Shown: positions 18,868 through 27,278, counted from the first letter of the stretch. The stretch: DNA of 64,000 nt from Bdellovibrionia bacterium (GCA_030427805.1 JAUICP010000005.1:186001-250000), one strand, 5' to 3'. Program-made: numbers and translations. Notes: generated from the letters alone by a model not told the origin.

Positions 18868-19812
18868 ATGTTGCGCTTTTTCTTTATTTCAACCATAGGC
18901 TTATACCTGGTCGGGTGTAGCTTATTCAATGTTCAATCGAGAAACCGGCCTGCCGTGGCTCAAGCTTCGGTCAAAGATGTTCCCTATAAAGCGCGAAGTA
19001 GCGAAACAGCCCCTTTACGAAAACGCATCGTAGTATTGCCTTTTATTAATAAAGCGCCGCGATCGAATGAGGAAGTCACTGAGCTTGCACGAAATATTTT
19101 CGTTGAAAACATCTATCGCAGCAATGAGTTCGTCTTGGTTCAACCGAATGACTTTAGCGCCAATATTGAACAATTTAAAGGCAGTGATTCTTATGACCTG
19201 GAGAGAATGGCGCAAACGGCTCGTAGCAAGGGCGTCAGTGCTGTGATTGAGGGAAAGATCATCAATATTAAAACTCGAAGAGTCGGCGATTCCGTAGGTC
19301 TATTTAGAACTGTTAAAGCGCAAACTGAAGCCCTGATTTCTTTGCGAGTCGCTTCGGCTAGAACAGGTAAGGTTATTCACGAAGAGGAGCGTTCGGCGAC
19401 GGTCGAAGCCTCAACAACTCGAGTGGCGAAGTATTCCCATACTGATCGCTTTTTAGAAACCGACCCCAATTTAGTTCGGGCGGTAGTCGCTAAAGCCTTT
19501 CAAAACTCGGTAATACCCATAGTGACCGCTGTTTCTAAAATTTCTTGGGAGGGTCGAATCGCTAACATTCAAGGCGAGAGAATCTTCGTGAATGCGGGCC
19601 GTCTGACCGGAATTCAACTGGGAGATATTCTGCGCGTAACTGAAGAGGGACGAGAAGTCTACGATCCCGAAACGGGTGAACTGATTGGAAAAGTTCCAGG
19701 GCGCATGAAAGGAACCATCGAGATTATTAGTTACTTTGGAAAAGATGGCTCGATTGCACTTGTGCACAGTGGCTCTGGGTTTCTTGAAAACGATCGTGTC
19801 GATCTCTATTAG
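18868..19812 (+). CDS. FlgT middle/C-terminal-like (CsgG-like) lipoprotein
   Basis: 314 residues. The signal peptide ends in a lipobox V-G-C (Cys17). Residues about 50-220 have the CsgG/FlgT_M pattern: R-I-V-V-L-P-F-I-N, A-R-N-I-F-V-E-N-I, E-F-V-L-V, then K-G-V-S-A-V-I-E-G-K-I. Residues 225-314 match FlgT_C: G-R-I-A-N-I-x-G-E-R-I-F-V-N-A-G, G-I-Q-L-G-D-I-L-R-V, Y-D-P-E-T-G-E-L-I-G-K and the final N-D-R-V. It follows the previous gene by 59 bases. Lipidation would anchor the ring protein to the outer membrane. Alternative: a Curli-type secretion accessory. Confidence 0.55.
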   Translation: MLRFFFISTIGLYLVGCSLFNVQSRNRPAVAQASVKDVPYKARSSETAPLRKRIVVLPFINKAPRSNEEVTELARNIFVENIYRSNEFVLVQPNDFSANIEQFKGSDSYDLERMAQTARSKGVSAVIEGKIINIKTRRVGDSVGLFRTVKAQTEALISLRVASARTGKVIHEEERSATVEASTTRVAKYSHTDRFLETDPNLVRAVVAKAFQNSVIPIVTAVSKISWEGRIANIQGERIFVNAGRLTGIQLGDILRVTEEGREVYDPETGELIGKVPGRMKGTIEIISYFGKDGSIALVHSGSGFLENDRVDLY

Positions 19813-19908
19813 TGCCCCATTGTCACCTTCATTTTGATTTGAGTTCCCATTCGTTTTTTTAATTCTATTTAAATTGACGGAGCCCAAGAGCTTCGATAGG
19901 TCGAAACT

Positions 19909-20637
19909 ATGGAATCCCATTGGCTAGGCAGCCTTTCGTTTAACGAAGGCCTCGAAAAACAACACTACTACTTTGATCGAGCTAAGAGTGAGTCTCAGAG
20001 CTTTGTATTGGGCCTAGAACATCCGAAGGTGATAAGCCTAGGGATTAGAGCCAAAGAGTCGGAAGATCTCCTTAGCGAAGATCTCGGGGGCTTTGAGGTT
20101 GTTAAAACGGATCGGGGCGGCCAAGCCATAATTCACAACCCGGGGCAGCTAGTGATCTACCCGATTATACCCCTAAGAAGTCTTGGCATCGGTGTTCGCA
20201 GTTTTATTCACCTTCTCGAAGAGACAACAATTCAGGCCCTGGCTTTATTGGGCGTAAGTAGTCGTCGCAAAATCGAGGAGCCAGGACTCATCACCGAAAA
20301 AGGTAAAATCGCGGCCTTTGGTATTCGGGTGAAAAACTCAGTGAGCTACCATGGGCTGTCCATTAACGTTTGCAATGACTTGGATTGTTTTTCACTGATT
20401 CGAAGTTGTGGTGTGAGCGGGCAAAGCCAAGATCGAGTTTCTGAGTACAATTCCCACGTGACTCCTCAGAGTTTGTTTAGCCTCTGGGTAGAGCTCTTTG
20501 AGAGCCATCTCCCTAGCCAAGATCTTGAGTTTATAGCACCCGATACGGATGGCCTCGTGGTTCAGCCCATTAAAGAATCTGAGGGCGATCGTGCTCTTCA
20601 TCCCAGCTTAGGGTCAACCGACTCAGAATCGGTTTAG
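19909..20637 (+). CDS. lipB: lipoyl(octanoyl) transferase
   Basis: 242 residues. It transfers octanoate from octanoyl-ACP to lipoyl domains, the first step of lipoate synthesis. The R-G-G-Q-x3-H-x-P-G-Q-L motif is at 69-80, the catalytic lysine is Lys133 in G-K-I-A-A-F-G-I-R, H-G-L-S-I-N-V follows, and the catalytic cysteine is Cys167 in R-S-C-G. The C-terminal 40 residues are weakly conserved. No lipA is nearby. A short inverted repeat (AACCGA/TCGGTT) lies inside the last codons and may be a terminator without a T tract. Confidence 0.92.
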   Translation: MESHWLGSLSFNEGLEKQHYYFDRAKSESQSFVLGLEHPKVISLGIRAKESEDLLSEDLGGFEVVKTDRGGQAIIHNPGQLVIYPIIPLRSLGIGVRSFIHLLEETTIQALALLGVSSRRKIEEPGLITEKGKIAAFGIRVKNSVSYHGLSINVCNDLDCFSLIRSCGVSGQSQDRVSEYNSHVTPQSLFSLWVELFESHLPSQDLEFIAPDTDGLVVQPIKESEGDRALHPSLGSTDSESV

Positions 20638-20705
20638 GGATCAGAGCACTAATAATTCTAGGGACTTAGTGCATCTGCTCCATCCGATTCTTGAGAATTA
20701 ATGGG

Positions 20706-20735
20706 TTGACTCAATGGCTGTTCAATTGTTACTTA
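20706..20735 (+). promoter_or_regulatory. putative promoter of tRNA-Val
   Basis: TTGACT at 20706 and TTACTT/TACTTA at 20729-20735 (spacer 17-18). The predicted start lies about 10 bases before the tRNA 5' end. Confidence 0.45.
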
Positions 20736-20750
20736 AATGTTTTCTTACGT

Positions 20751-20826
20751 GATCGCTTGGCGCAGTTGGTAGCGCATTTCCTTGACATGGAAAAGGTCAC
20801 TGGTTCAAGTCCAGTAGCGATCACCA
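20751..20826 (+). tRNA. tRNA-Val (GAC)
   Basis: 76 bases with a perfect 7-bp acceptor stem GATCGCT/AGCGATC, D stem GCGC/GCGC, anticodon stem TTTCC/GGAAA around loop TTGACAT (anticodon GAC, valine), 5-base variable loop, T stem ACTGG/CCAGT with loop TTCAAGT, discriminator A and encoded CCA. Confidence 0.97.
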
Positions 20827-20838
20827 ATTTTCTTTTTT

Positions 20839-20885
20839 TGGTACCGGGATCCCGGTATACCAGTTAACCGGAATACCCGGGTCCC
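20839..20885. repeat. palindromic GC-rich element downstream of tRNA
   Basis: A perfect 12-bp palindrome CCGGGATCCCGG sits inside a larger imperfect hairpin that pairs GGGATCCCGGTAT with ATACCCGGGTCCC. A T-rich stretch (TTTTCTTTTTTT) precedes it. It may be the tRNA processing/termination region or a short dispersed repeat; no second copy was seen in the window. Confidence 0.5.
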
Positions 20886-20985
20886 AGAATGTTTGCTCAA
20901 TTTCTAGTATAGAAGCCAAAGTATGGTAACCGAATGACTCGTGTACTTCCCTTGATTATTTACAGACTTCGTATGAGCATTGGCT

Positions 20986-21675
20986 ATGGTCCGAAGTGTT
21001 CTTATCGTCGAAGATGAACCCAGTATTGCCGACACATTAATATTTGCCCTCGAAAAGGAGAGCTTTTCTCCGACTCGTGTGGCGACACTCTCTGAGGCAA
21101 GAAGTGCCATTGCCGCCAGTGAATTCTCGGCGATCATTCTCGACGTAGGATTACCCGATGGTAATGGTTTTGACTTCTGTAAAGAGCTTCGAAAAGATTC
21201 GGATATTCCCGTAATTTTTCTGACAGCCAGGGGTGACGAAATCGATAAGATTGTCGGATTAGAAATCGGGGCCGATGATTATGTCACTAAGCCCTTTAGT
21301 CCCCGAGAAATCACAGCGCGCTTGCGTGCTATTTTTAGAAGACTCGATAAGTCGGGTCGTCACTCTTCTGAAGCCTCTTTTTCGAGTTTTGAAATCGATA
21401 AATGCAAAAGGCAAATCAAGTTTAAAAATCAGACCCTCGAGTTGAGTCGCTATGAGTTTGGAATTCTAGAATTGCTATTGGCCCGGCCAGGACAGGTTTT
21501 TTCAAGGCAACAGATTATGGAAAGTGTCTGGGAAGATCCGGATATGAGTCTTGAGCGAACAGTCGATACCCATGTCAAAACCTTGCGCGGGAAGTTGAGT
21601 GCGATTGAAAGCGGTGAGGAGTATTTGCTGACCCATCGAGGGGTCGGGTACTCGATTAAAGATGAAAACGACTAG
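20986..21675 (+). CDS. creB: two-component response regulator CreB
   Basis: 229 residues from ATG 20986 (an in-frame TTG at 20980 is possible; neither has a clear ribosome site). Receiver domain with the acidic pair D10/E11, phospho-acceptor Asp53 and Lys102 in T-K-P-F. A winged-helix OmpR-type output domain follows (about 130-226; E-L-S-R-Y-E-F-G-I-L-E-L-L and the R-T-V-D-T-H-V-K-T-L-R recognition region). Assigned as CreB rather than a general OmpR protein because a CreC-like kinase and CreD follow directly. Confidence 0.88.
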   Translation: MVRSVLIVEDEPSIADTLIFALEKESFSPTRVATLSEARSAIAASEFSAIILDVGLPDGNGFDFCKELRKDSDIPVIFLTARGDEIDKIVGLEIGADDYVTKPFSPREITARLRAIFRRLDKSGRHSSEASFSSFEIDKCKRQIKFKNQTLELSRYEFGILELLLARPGQVFSRQQIMESVWEDPDMSLERTVDTHVKTLRGKLSAIESGEEYLLTHRGVGYSIKDEND

Positions 21676-21713
21676 GATTTTTTAATTATCAGAAGTAGCT
21701 GGAAAAAGTAAAA

Positions 21714-23213
21714 GTGAAATATTCCTATAAGATCTTTTTAAGTATTTTAATTATTCTCGGATTAGGTTTTTGGGGTTATGGCTACTGGTTGATGAAAGAA
21801 ATCCGTGGGCAGTACTCTGAAAGTATCGAAGAGTCTCTCGTGGACTTTTCTAATATTCTAGCAGCCTATCTCTCTGCCCAAGCTGAAGGCGGGCAAGTCA
21901 AAACCGATGACTTTAATGAAGCTTTTAAAAACTTCAAGAAAAGTAGTTTTCGAGCAAATATCCACGGTGTTATTAAAGGTGATAGTCCCATTAATGCCTA
22001 TGTCACCGACGAAAAGGGTAAAGTCCTCTTTGACTCTCGCGATCCAACAAACGTCGGTAAGGACTTTTCTCAGTGGAATGATGTTTACCTGACCCTAAAG
22101 GGTCAGTATGGTGCTCGTTCAACTCGATCCAATGACAATGATCCCTTGTCTTCTGTTTTTTATGTGGCGGCACCCATCCAGTATGAGGATCGGATTATTG
22201 GCGTTGTTTCAGTCATTAAGCCCGAAAAAAGTTTGCAGGTTTTTGTGGCCCGGGGGAGACAGAAAATTATTTTTACAACCTTTCTGATCTTAATTGGAGC
22301 CACTATCATTGCTGCCATCTTTTCTTATTGGTTAACCAGGCCGATCAATGCCCTAACTCGATACGCGCAAAAGATTTCCGAAGGGGAGTCAGCCAGACCT
22401 CCAAGGTCGACGTCTACAGAATTCAATAATCTGGCTAAAGCTTTTGATGAAATGAGAATTTCATTGGAGGGCAAGAAATCAGTCGAAAACTTTGTTCAGC
22501 ATTTAACCCATGAGTTAAAAAGTCCATTGAGCGCCATCATGGGGGCCGCAGAGCTTTTAAAAGAAGATATGCCTCCTGAAAAACGGGAAAAGTTTTTAAA
22601 CAACATCGAAATTGAGTCGACCCGAGCAAAATCACAACTTGAAGATCTTTTGACATTGGCGACTCTTGAGAGTCGGAGTGAGCTGATTCAGTTTGAAAAG
22701 TTCTCCTTGTCGGATCTCCTCGAAGAACTCAAAATGTCCTATCTTCCGCTATTAGAAAACAAGGGACTCGAGTTGAAAATTAAGGTGGTGCCCCAGGATT
22801 TATTAGCTCGAGGAGAAAGAAAACTCATCGCACAGGCCATCAGTAGCATTCTGTCCAATGCGATCGACTTTTCTCCGCAAAATGGAGTGATAGAGATAAA
22901 TGGCAGACGGGCGGATCGGAATACTTGCATAGAAATTTCAGACCAAGGACCCGGCATTCCCGAGTACGCCCAAGATAGAATTTTTGAAAAATTCTACTCT
23001 TTAGAGCGCCCCGATACCGGAAAGAAAAGCACGGGCCTCGGCCTGAGCTTTGTCAAAGAGGCGATTTCACTTCACTCGGGAGAAATAAAGATCCTGTCCA
23101 GCAATTCAAAGCAAGAAAGTTCTAATGGCTCCTCGTCAGTTGAATTCGAGTCTTCTGGGGTGTCCTCAAGCTGGGATTCTGGCGCTAAGGTACTGATAAC
23201 ACTTAAGAACTAG
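21714..23213 (+). CDS. creC: sensor histidine kinase CreC
   Basis: 499 residues from GTG 21714. TM1 at about residues 7-26, a periplasmic sensor part (V-T-D-E-K-G-K-V-L-F-D-S-R is a Cache-like strand) and TM2 at about 182-204 lead into a HAMP linker. The phospho-acceptor histidine is His266 in T-H-E-L-K-S-P-L. The ATPase domain has N (S-N-A-I-D), G1 (D-Q-G-P-G-I), F (F-E-K-F-Y) and G2 (G-L-G-L-S-F) boxes. The order and the match of the sensor region fit CreC. A Ser-rich insert near residues 465-490 is unusual. It follows creB by 38 bases. Confidence 0.88.
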   Translation: MKYSYKIFLSILIILGLGFWGYGYWLMKEIRGQYSESIEESLVDFSNILAAYLSAQAEGGQVKTDDFNEAFKNFKKSSFRANIHGVIKGDSPINAYVTDEKGKVLFDSRDPTNVGKDFSQWNDVYLTLKGQYGARSTRSNDNDPLSSVFYVAAPIQYEDRIIGVVSVIKPEKSLQVFVARGRQKIIFTTFLILIGATIIAAIFSYWLTRPINALTRYAQKISEGESARPPRSTSTEFNNLAKAFDEMRISLEGKKSVENFVQHLTHELKSPLSAIMGAAELLKEDMPPEKREKFLNNIEIESTRAKSQLEDLLTLATLESRSELIQFEKFSLSDLLEELKMSYLPLLENKGLELKIKVVPQDLLARGERKLIAQAISSILSNAIDFSPQNGVIEINGRRADRNTCIEISDQGPGIPEYAQDRIFEKFYSLERPDTGKKSTGLGLSFVKEAISLHSGEIKILSSNSKQESSNGSSSVEFESSGVSSSWDSGAKVLITLKN

Positions 23214-23215
23214 AT

Positions 23216-23253
23216 TTCATAGAGAGTTCATCTAGAGTTCGCGAAGACTTCAT
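23216..23253 (+). promoter_or_regulatory. putative CreB-binding site array (cre tags)
   Basis: Four boxes TTCAT, TTCAT, TTCGC and TTCAT start at 23216, 23227, 23238 and 23249, each exactly 11 bases apart. The E. coli cre tag is TTCACnnnnnnTTCAC, with the same 11-base period. The array starts 2 bases after the creC stop and lies 82 bases before the creD ATG, as expected for CreB activation of creD. Confidence 0.75.
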
Positions 23254-23334
23254 ATTCGTTCTCCAAAATGTAAGGACCAAGGGGTTTAGGTTTAAATCCC
23301 CATTTAAAAGGTCAGTACAAAGGAGAAACTTGAA

Positions 23335-24696
23335 ATGAGCGAAGCCATCAAAGTTAAATTAAAGAGAAATATTTGGGTCAAAGTTCTACTTTCGATATTA
23401 ATCAGTCTTCTGCTAATGATTCCAGCCTGTCAGATACAGTTTTTAATAGATGAGAGAGCTCTGTATGAACAAAATGTAAAAAGAGAGGTCGCCGAAAAAT
23501 GGGCGCAACGACAAATCACCGGTGCTTTGGTTCTTTCCGTTCCAATTCTACAAAAAATAAAAACTAAAAATGATAAAGGGGAAGTAACGATCAGTGATTA
23601 CCATTCTAAAATTCATTTTCTCCCCGAAGAACTCAATATCGTTGCCGATGCAAAGACGACAGTGCGCTATCGTGGAATCTACAAAGTTCCTCTTTACGAG
23701 ACGAACCTAGTGATCTCTGGTGACTTTAATGGTGTGGACCCTAAAAAGCTGGATCTCGGTGATGCAAAAATATTTTGGCATAAAGCCATTCTCAGTCTCG
23801 GAGTGCAGGACGTACGAGGCCTAAAGAGCGTTGATATGCGTTTTAACGAGCGAAAGCTTGCCGTTGACGTGGGAGCAATGCCTGCAGGAATTTTTAATAG
23901 TGCGATTAATGGCGAAGTACTGCAAGACAATGCACTGATCGAGAAAGGTCAGGGCCAGTTCTTTATTGAGATTCAAATGCGCGGAAGTGAAGCTCTTGAA
24001 TTTTATCCTTTCGGGCAAACAACCAATGTGAAGATGACCTCCGATTGGGGCTCTCCTAGCTTTAACGGTTCCTATTTGCCAGAAAACCACGAGATCACAG
24101 AAAAGAGGTTCAGCGCCGATTGGAAGATTCTCGGGCTCACTCGAAACCTTCCAAAGTTTTGGGCGGGCACTCAAGATATTACTTCTAATCTGTACAGCAG
24201 TCGGTTTGGAGTCCACTTGCTCATTCCCTTAAAAAACTATCAACTCAACACCAGGTCCGTTAAATACTCGATCCTTTTTATACTTCTTACTTTTGTGACG
24301 ATGTTCTTTGTTGAAATTCTCTACGGTATTCGCTTTCACCCTATGCACTACGGAATGATTGGCGGAAGCTTAGTCCTCTTTTACCTGCTGTTGCTTTCTT
24401 TTTCGGAGCATCTAGGATTTAGTGCGGCTTATGCCATGGCTTCACTCACAACGGTGGCAACGATCTTTGCCTATATTTACGGAGTTACTAGAATAATCAA
24501 GAGTGCGAGTATTGTTTTAGGGCAGCTCTCGCTTCTTTATGGTTTTCTCTTTATATTGCTCAAGCAAGAAAGCTACACTCTGATTTTTGGCTCTATGGGG
24601 CTATGGGTGATTCTCGTCATACTTATGTACACCACTCGCAAAATTGATTGGTATAATTTGTCCGGAAAAGAGCCCAAGGAAGCCCTCAAGGCTTGA
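23335..24696 (+). CDS. creD: inner membrane protein CreD
   Basis: 453 residues. AAAGGAGAAACTTGAA precedes the ATG. CreD is the classic CreB-regulated target, linked to envelope integrity, beta-lactam response and colicin tolerance in other bacteria. The N-terminus has one membrane segment (about 13-32) followed by D-E-R-x2-Y-E-Q-N-V-K-R-E-V-A-E-K-W, the family start. A large periplasmic part runs to about residue 300. Six or so C-terminal membrane helices start in S-I-L-F-I-L-L-T-F-V-T-M-F-F-V-E, containing the conserved H-P-M-H-Y motif. Full length. Confidence 0.93.
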   Translation: MSEAIKVKLKRNIWVKVLLSILISLLLMIPACQIQFLIDERALYEQNVKREVAEKWAQRQITGALVLSVPILQKIKTKNDKGEVTISDYHSKIHFLPEELNIVADAKTTVRYRGIYKVPLYETNLVISGDFNGVDPKKLDLGDAKIFWHKAILSLGVQDVRGLKSVDMRFNERKLAVDVGAMPAGIFNSAINGEVLQDNALIEKGQGQFFIEIQMRGSEALEFYPFGQTTNVKMTSDWGSPSFNGSYLPENHEITEKRFSADWKILGLTRNLPKFWAGTQDITSNLYSSRFGVHLLIPLKNYQLNTRSVKYSILFILLTFVTMFFVEILYGIRFHPMHYGMIGGSLVLFYLLLLSFSEHLGFSAAYAMASLTTVATIFAYIYGVTRIIKSASIVLGQLSLLYGFLFILLKQESYTLIFGSMGLWVILVILMYTTRKIDWYNLSGKEPKEALKA

Positions 24697-24717
24697 TTTT
24701 TCACGGGGATAATTCAT

Positions 24718-24749
24718 ACTTCTCTCTCCAACAAATAGGAGAGAGAAGT
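24718..24749. repeat. strong hairpin overlapping a ribosome site
   Basis: A perfect 12-bp stem, ACTTCTCTCTCC pairing with GGAGAGAGAAGT around an 8-base A-rich loop. No T tract follows. The right arm contains the AGGAGAG ribosome site of the GTG at 24748. It could be a factor-dependent terminator of cre or a hairpin that hides the ribosome site. Confidence 0.7.
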
Positions 24750-24928
24750 GTTTAAAAGTCTCAATCATGTTATCGATGATTTCCGATGTCGATCAGATTT
24801 TCCTCAATCTTAAAGAAAAAAATGTCCCATTTTCTCTCGAACCGACACTCAGACAAGGGGAGTCAATTAAGCTGGCCGTGGCAAAGGACCCTGACGGCTT
24901 TGAAATCTGTTTTGCCCAGCGCTTGTAG
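24748..24928 (+). pseudogene. decayed VOC/glyoxalase-family gene
   Basis: A good ribosome site and GTG at 24748 start F-K-S-L-N-H-V, the usual N-terminus of a VOC (glyoxalase/bleomycin-resistance) protein, but that frame stops after 21 codons. A second frame from ATG 24767 encodes 53 residues matching only the C-terminal end of such a protein (N-V-P-F, L-R-Q-G-E-S-I-K-L-A-V-A-K-D-P-D-G-F-E-I-C-F). The central 60-70 residues are missing. An internal deletion plus frameshift explains this. The family call rests on the D-P-D-G-x-E-I strand. Confidence 0.6.
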
Positions 24929-24993
24929 AGACTTGATCTTATGATTTTTTTGGCGGATTATTCTTCTTAGTACAGCTGACAAAGGGTAGGTCG

Positions 24994-25422
24994 ATGGCGA
25001 AATTTGGGATTTTAGTGAGTAGTATCTTTTTATCATGGACTCTTCTTTCTTGTACGAGTGCACCAAAGCCTGAATATGGGTTGAAGGCTCCTACTCGCCA
25101 CGGGTGGACCGTTTTCTCCGGTCCTGCTCCTACACGGGTAACAGAGATGGATAAAAACGCTGTAGAGCGCGGTAAGAAACTCTATGGACAACACTGTGCT
25201 AAATGCCACGGTGATGATGGAAAAAAGCGAGGCCCCCTGGCGATTCAACTCGGCGTTGTGCCTACGGATCTCACTAAGTTCACTAAACTTCACAAAAATG
25301 CTTACTTTGTTTATCAGATTAACAAAGGTAATGAGGTCATGCCCCAGTGGGAAGATTACCTGACGCCGACTCAAGTTAAAGATCTCAGCGAGTTCGTAAA
25401 ATCCCTACAAGCTAAGAATTAA
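24994..25422 (+). CDS. cytochrome c lipoprotein
   Basis: 142 residues. The signal peptide ends in a lipobox L-L-S-C (Cys20). A single class I cytochrome c domain has the haem site C-A-K-C-H (Cys68, Cys71, His72) and a likely axial Met116 in N-E-V-M-P-Q-W. The sequence around it (G-K-K-L-Y-G-Q-H-C, L-T-P-T-Q-V-K-D-L-S-E-F-V) is typical. Expected to be anchored in the periplasm and carry electrons; the partner oxidase or reductase is not in the window. Confidence 0.9.
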   Translation: MAKFGILVSSIFLSWTLLSCTSAPKPEYGLKAPTRHGWTVFSGPAPTRVTEMDKNAVERGKKLYGQHCAKCHGDDGKKRGPLAIQLGVVPTDLTKFTKLHKNAYFVYQINKGNEVMPQWEDYLTPTQVKDLSEFVKSLQAKN

Positions 25423-25437
25423 AAAAGTACTTGCTAC

Positions 25438-26244
25438 CTAAAACTGGAACCAGTCGATATTGAGGCAGGCGAGGGTTTCGGATTCGCTTTCGACAACTTG
25501 TTTGGTGAGGCGGTCGATGGTTTCGACCAGTTCTTTGCGGATTTTTCCGACCAGCTCTTCTGATAATGAGTATGGCCCAGTGAAGAAGAGTTCTTTTCGC
25601 GGGTCGTATTTATTCATACGATCAAAGGATTTCAAGCGCCAATTCAAATGGTGACGACTGAGGAGGGGTGAGTCTGAACCGATATGAATTCGGGCGGGAC
25701 CCATCTGGAGTTGATTGTTTTCTTTTACGCAGAGTTTGTTCTCGATTAAAAATTGCACAACCTTTTTGACCAGGCTTAAAGGTAAATCGAGACGCCTTGA
25801 GATTTGATCAACAGTATTAACATCAGGGTGGTCGGTCGAAAGCCTGACACCACTGTAATACCAATTTGAATAGAATATGGCTCTGGTTTCTTCTGTGAGC
25901 TCTTTATCTTGTTTTAGCCGCTTTTTAAGATCCATCGACTTGCTTCGAGCTTCTTTGATTCGTTCTTCAAAATGGGCTTTTAAGCGGTAGTGACCCGCTC
26001 TATTCTTTTGAACGAGGAGGAGGAAGTACTCGGTTTCGAGGTCTGAGAAACCCAAGTACTCCGCCGTATCGTAGGCTTGTTCCATGCTGAGCTCTTTTTC
26101 ACCCCTATAGACTTGGCTGAGTACGACGTTGTGGACATTTAGGTGGGCCGCCATCTTAGTCATTTGCCCACGGCCTTTCTTAGGCATATGAGCCACCAAA
26201 TCCAAAACTAAGCTTTTATAATCGTCGTACTCAAAGAGTTCCAT
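25438..26244 (-). CDS. TIGR02147 family regulator-like protein
   Basis: 268 residues from ATG 26244 (GTG 26271 is also in frame, neither with a clear ribosome site). M-E-L-F-E-Y-D-D-Y-K-S-L-V-L-D-L matches the family N-terminus. A helix-turn-helix-like region covers about residues 28-58 (M-A-A-H-L-N-V-H-N-V-V-L-S-Q-V-Y-R-G-E-K-E-L-S). L-E-T-E-Y-F-L-L-L-V follows, and the long alpha-helical remainder includes a winged-helix-like part near 120-170. The family is abundant in Bdellovibrio and Fibrobacter. Its targets are unknown. It is divergent from the secreted protein at 26392, which may be a target. Confidence 0.82.
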   Translation of the reverse strand: MELFEYDDYKSLVLDLVAHMPKKGRGQMTKMAAHLNVHNVVLSQVYRGEKELSMEQAYDTAEYLGFSDLETEYFLLLVQKNRAGHYRLKAHFEERIKEARSKSMDLKKRLKQDKELTEETRAIFYSNWYYSGVRLSTDHPDVNTVDQISRRLDLPLSLVKKVVQFLIENKLCVKENNQLQMGPARIHIGSDSPLLSRHHLNWRLKSFDRMNKYDPRKELFFTGPYSLSEELVGKIRKELVETIDRLTKQVVESESETLACLNIDWFQF

Positions 26245-26391
26245 ACAGTAATATCGGCTACTTAGCTCCACTTATTAATTGAAAAGTTAAAAAAGTCCTA
26301 AATTTTTAATTTTAATTACCTTTTTTTGGAATGACGCTTCGAGTAATTTCAGTCTTGCCAAAGGAACCCAACTTTTTAAAGGAGAAAGAAA

Positions 26392-27036
26392 ATGCCTAAG
26401 CAAATATTAAAACAATTAACCCTATTAATGATTGTCATCGCTTTTAACAGCCCAGCATGGGGACAAGAAACCATGACGATCGAAACCCAAGCTGAGTACC
26501 AAGAAAGTGAACTCAATGAAGCCATGGATGCTCTCAACGAAAAAGGTATGAGACTTTTTGAAGAAAATGAGTCTGATAAGAACTGTCAGCTTCAGATTGT
26601 TTCAGAGTACACGATTGTCGCATGGATCATGAAGCCTCGATTTCTAAAGAAAATAAAGAAAAGAGGACAATTGGTGACTTTTACTTTCGAGCGCGTTGAG
26701 TGCACAGGAGCTGAGTGTGCCAAGTTCAAGATTAAAGGATTTTTCGACCTTGTCACTGGAGAGAAGAAGGTAGAAGAAGTTGAAGCGAGTAAGAAGAACA
26801 ATGCCCGTTTTTCACGAGTCGCTCAAGCCCTTGGGTCACTCGCCGGAAGTGGTAACTCAGACTCTCAAGCCAATGAAGACGAAGAGAAGAAAAAGCCGAT
26901 TCGTCCTGCTAAGCCAATTGGTTCTGTAGGAGCCCTCGTGAACCCAATCAACATGGACATCGTATCCCTCGAGCACGATTACAGACTCCAGGTTGTATGT
27001 AAGGACGAAGAAAAGCTTCCAATTACGAAAGACTAA
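26392..27036 (+). CDS. secreted hypothetical protein, 214 aa
   Basis: Signal peptide at residues 1-25 (cleavage near A-W-G/Q-E) and AAAGGAGAAAGAAA before the ATG. The mature part is acidic with three cysteines (N-C-Q, E-C-T-G-A-E-C) plus one near the end (V-V-C-K-D-E-E). The linker near residues 160-185 is rich in Glu, Lys and Pro. No family recognised. It lies 147 bases from the divergent TIGR02147 gene. Confidence 0.75.
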   Translation: MPKQILKQLTLLMIVIAFNSPAWGQETMTIETQAEYQESELNEAMDALNEKGMRLFEENESDKNCQLQIVSEYTIVAWIMKPRFLKKIKKRGQLVTFTFERVECTGAECAKFKIKGFFDLVTGEKKVEEVEASKKNNARFSRVAQALGSLAGSGNSDSQANEDEEKKKPIRPAKPIGSVGALVNPINMDIVSLEHDYRLQVVCKDEEKLPITKD

Positions 27037-27110
27037 TTAACCCCAAACGCAGGATTGTTAAGCAATTAGCCACTGATTTACCGATTCTGTCACTATACAT
27101 CCCCCCTCCG

Positions 27111-27136
27111 GCGGCCCACCAGGGCCGCTTCCTTTT
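27111..27136 (+). terminator. intrinsic terminator
   Basis: Stem GCGGCCC/GGGCCGC (7 bp, loop ACCA) followed by TTCCTTTT. It ends the unit started at 26392. Confidence 0.85.
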
Positions 27137-27278
27137 ACAGCGAGTTGAGCAACTAAATACGGCATAAATATAGCACCTATAAAAGTTGGATTCGGAGAGG
27201 GAATTGAAAGATAAATTATTCAACTGGTGGCAGATTTTAACCAGAGGCAAGAGCTTGAAATTCTCAGAGGATCTAAAA

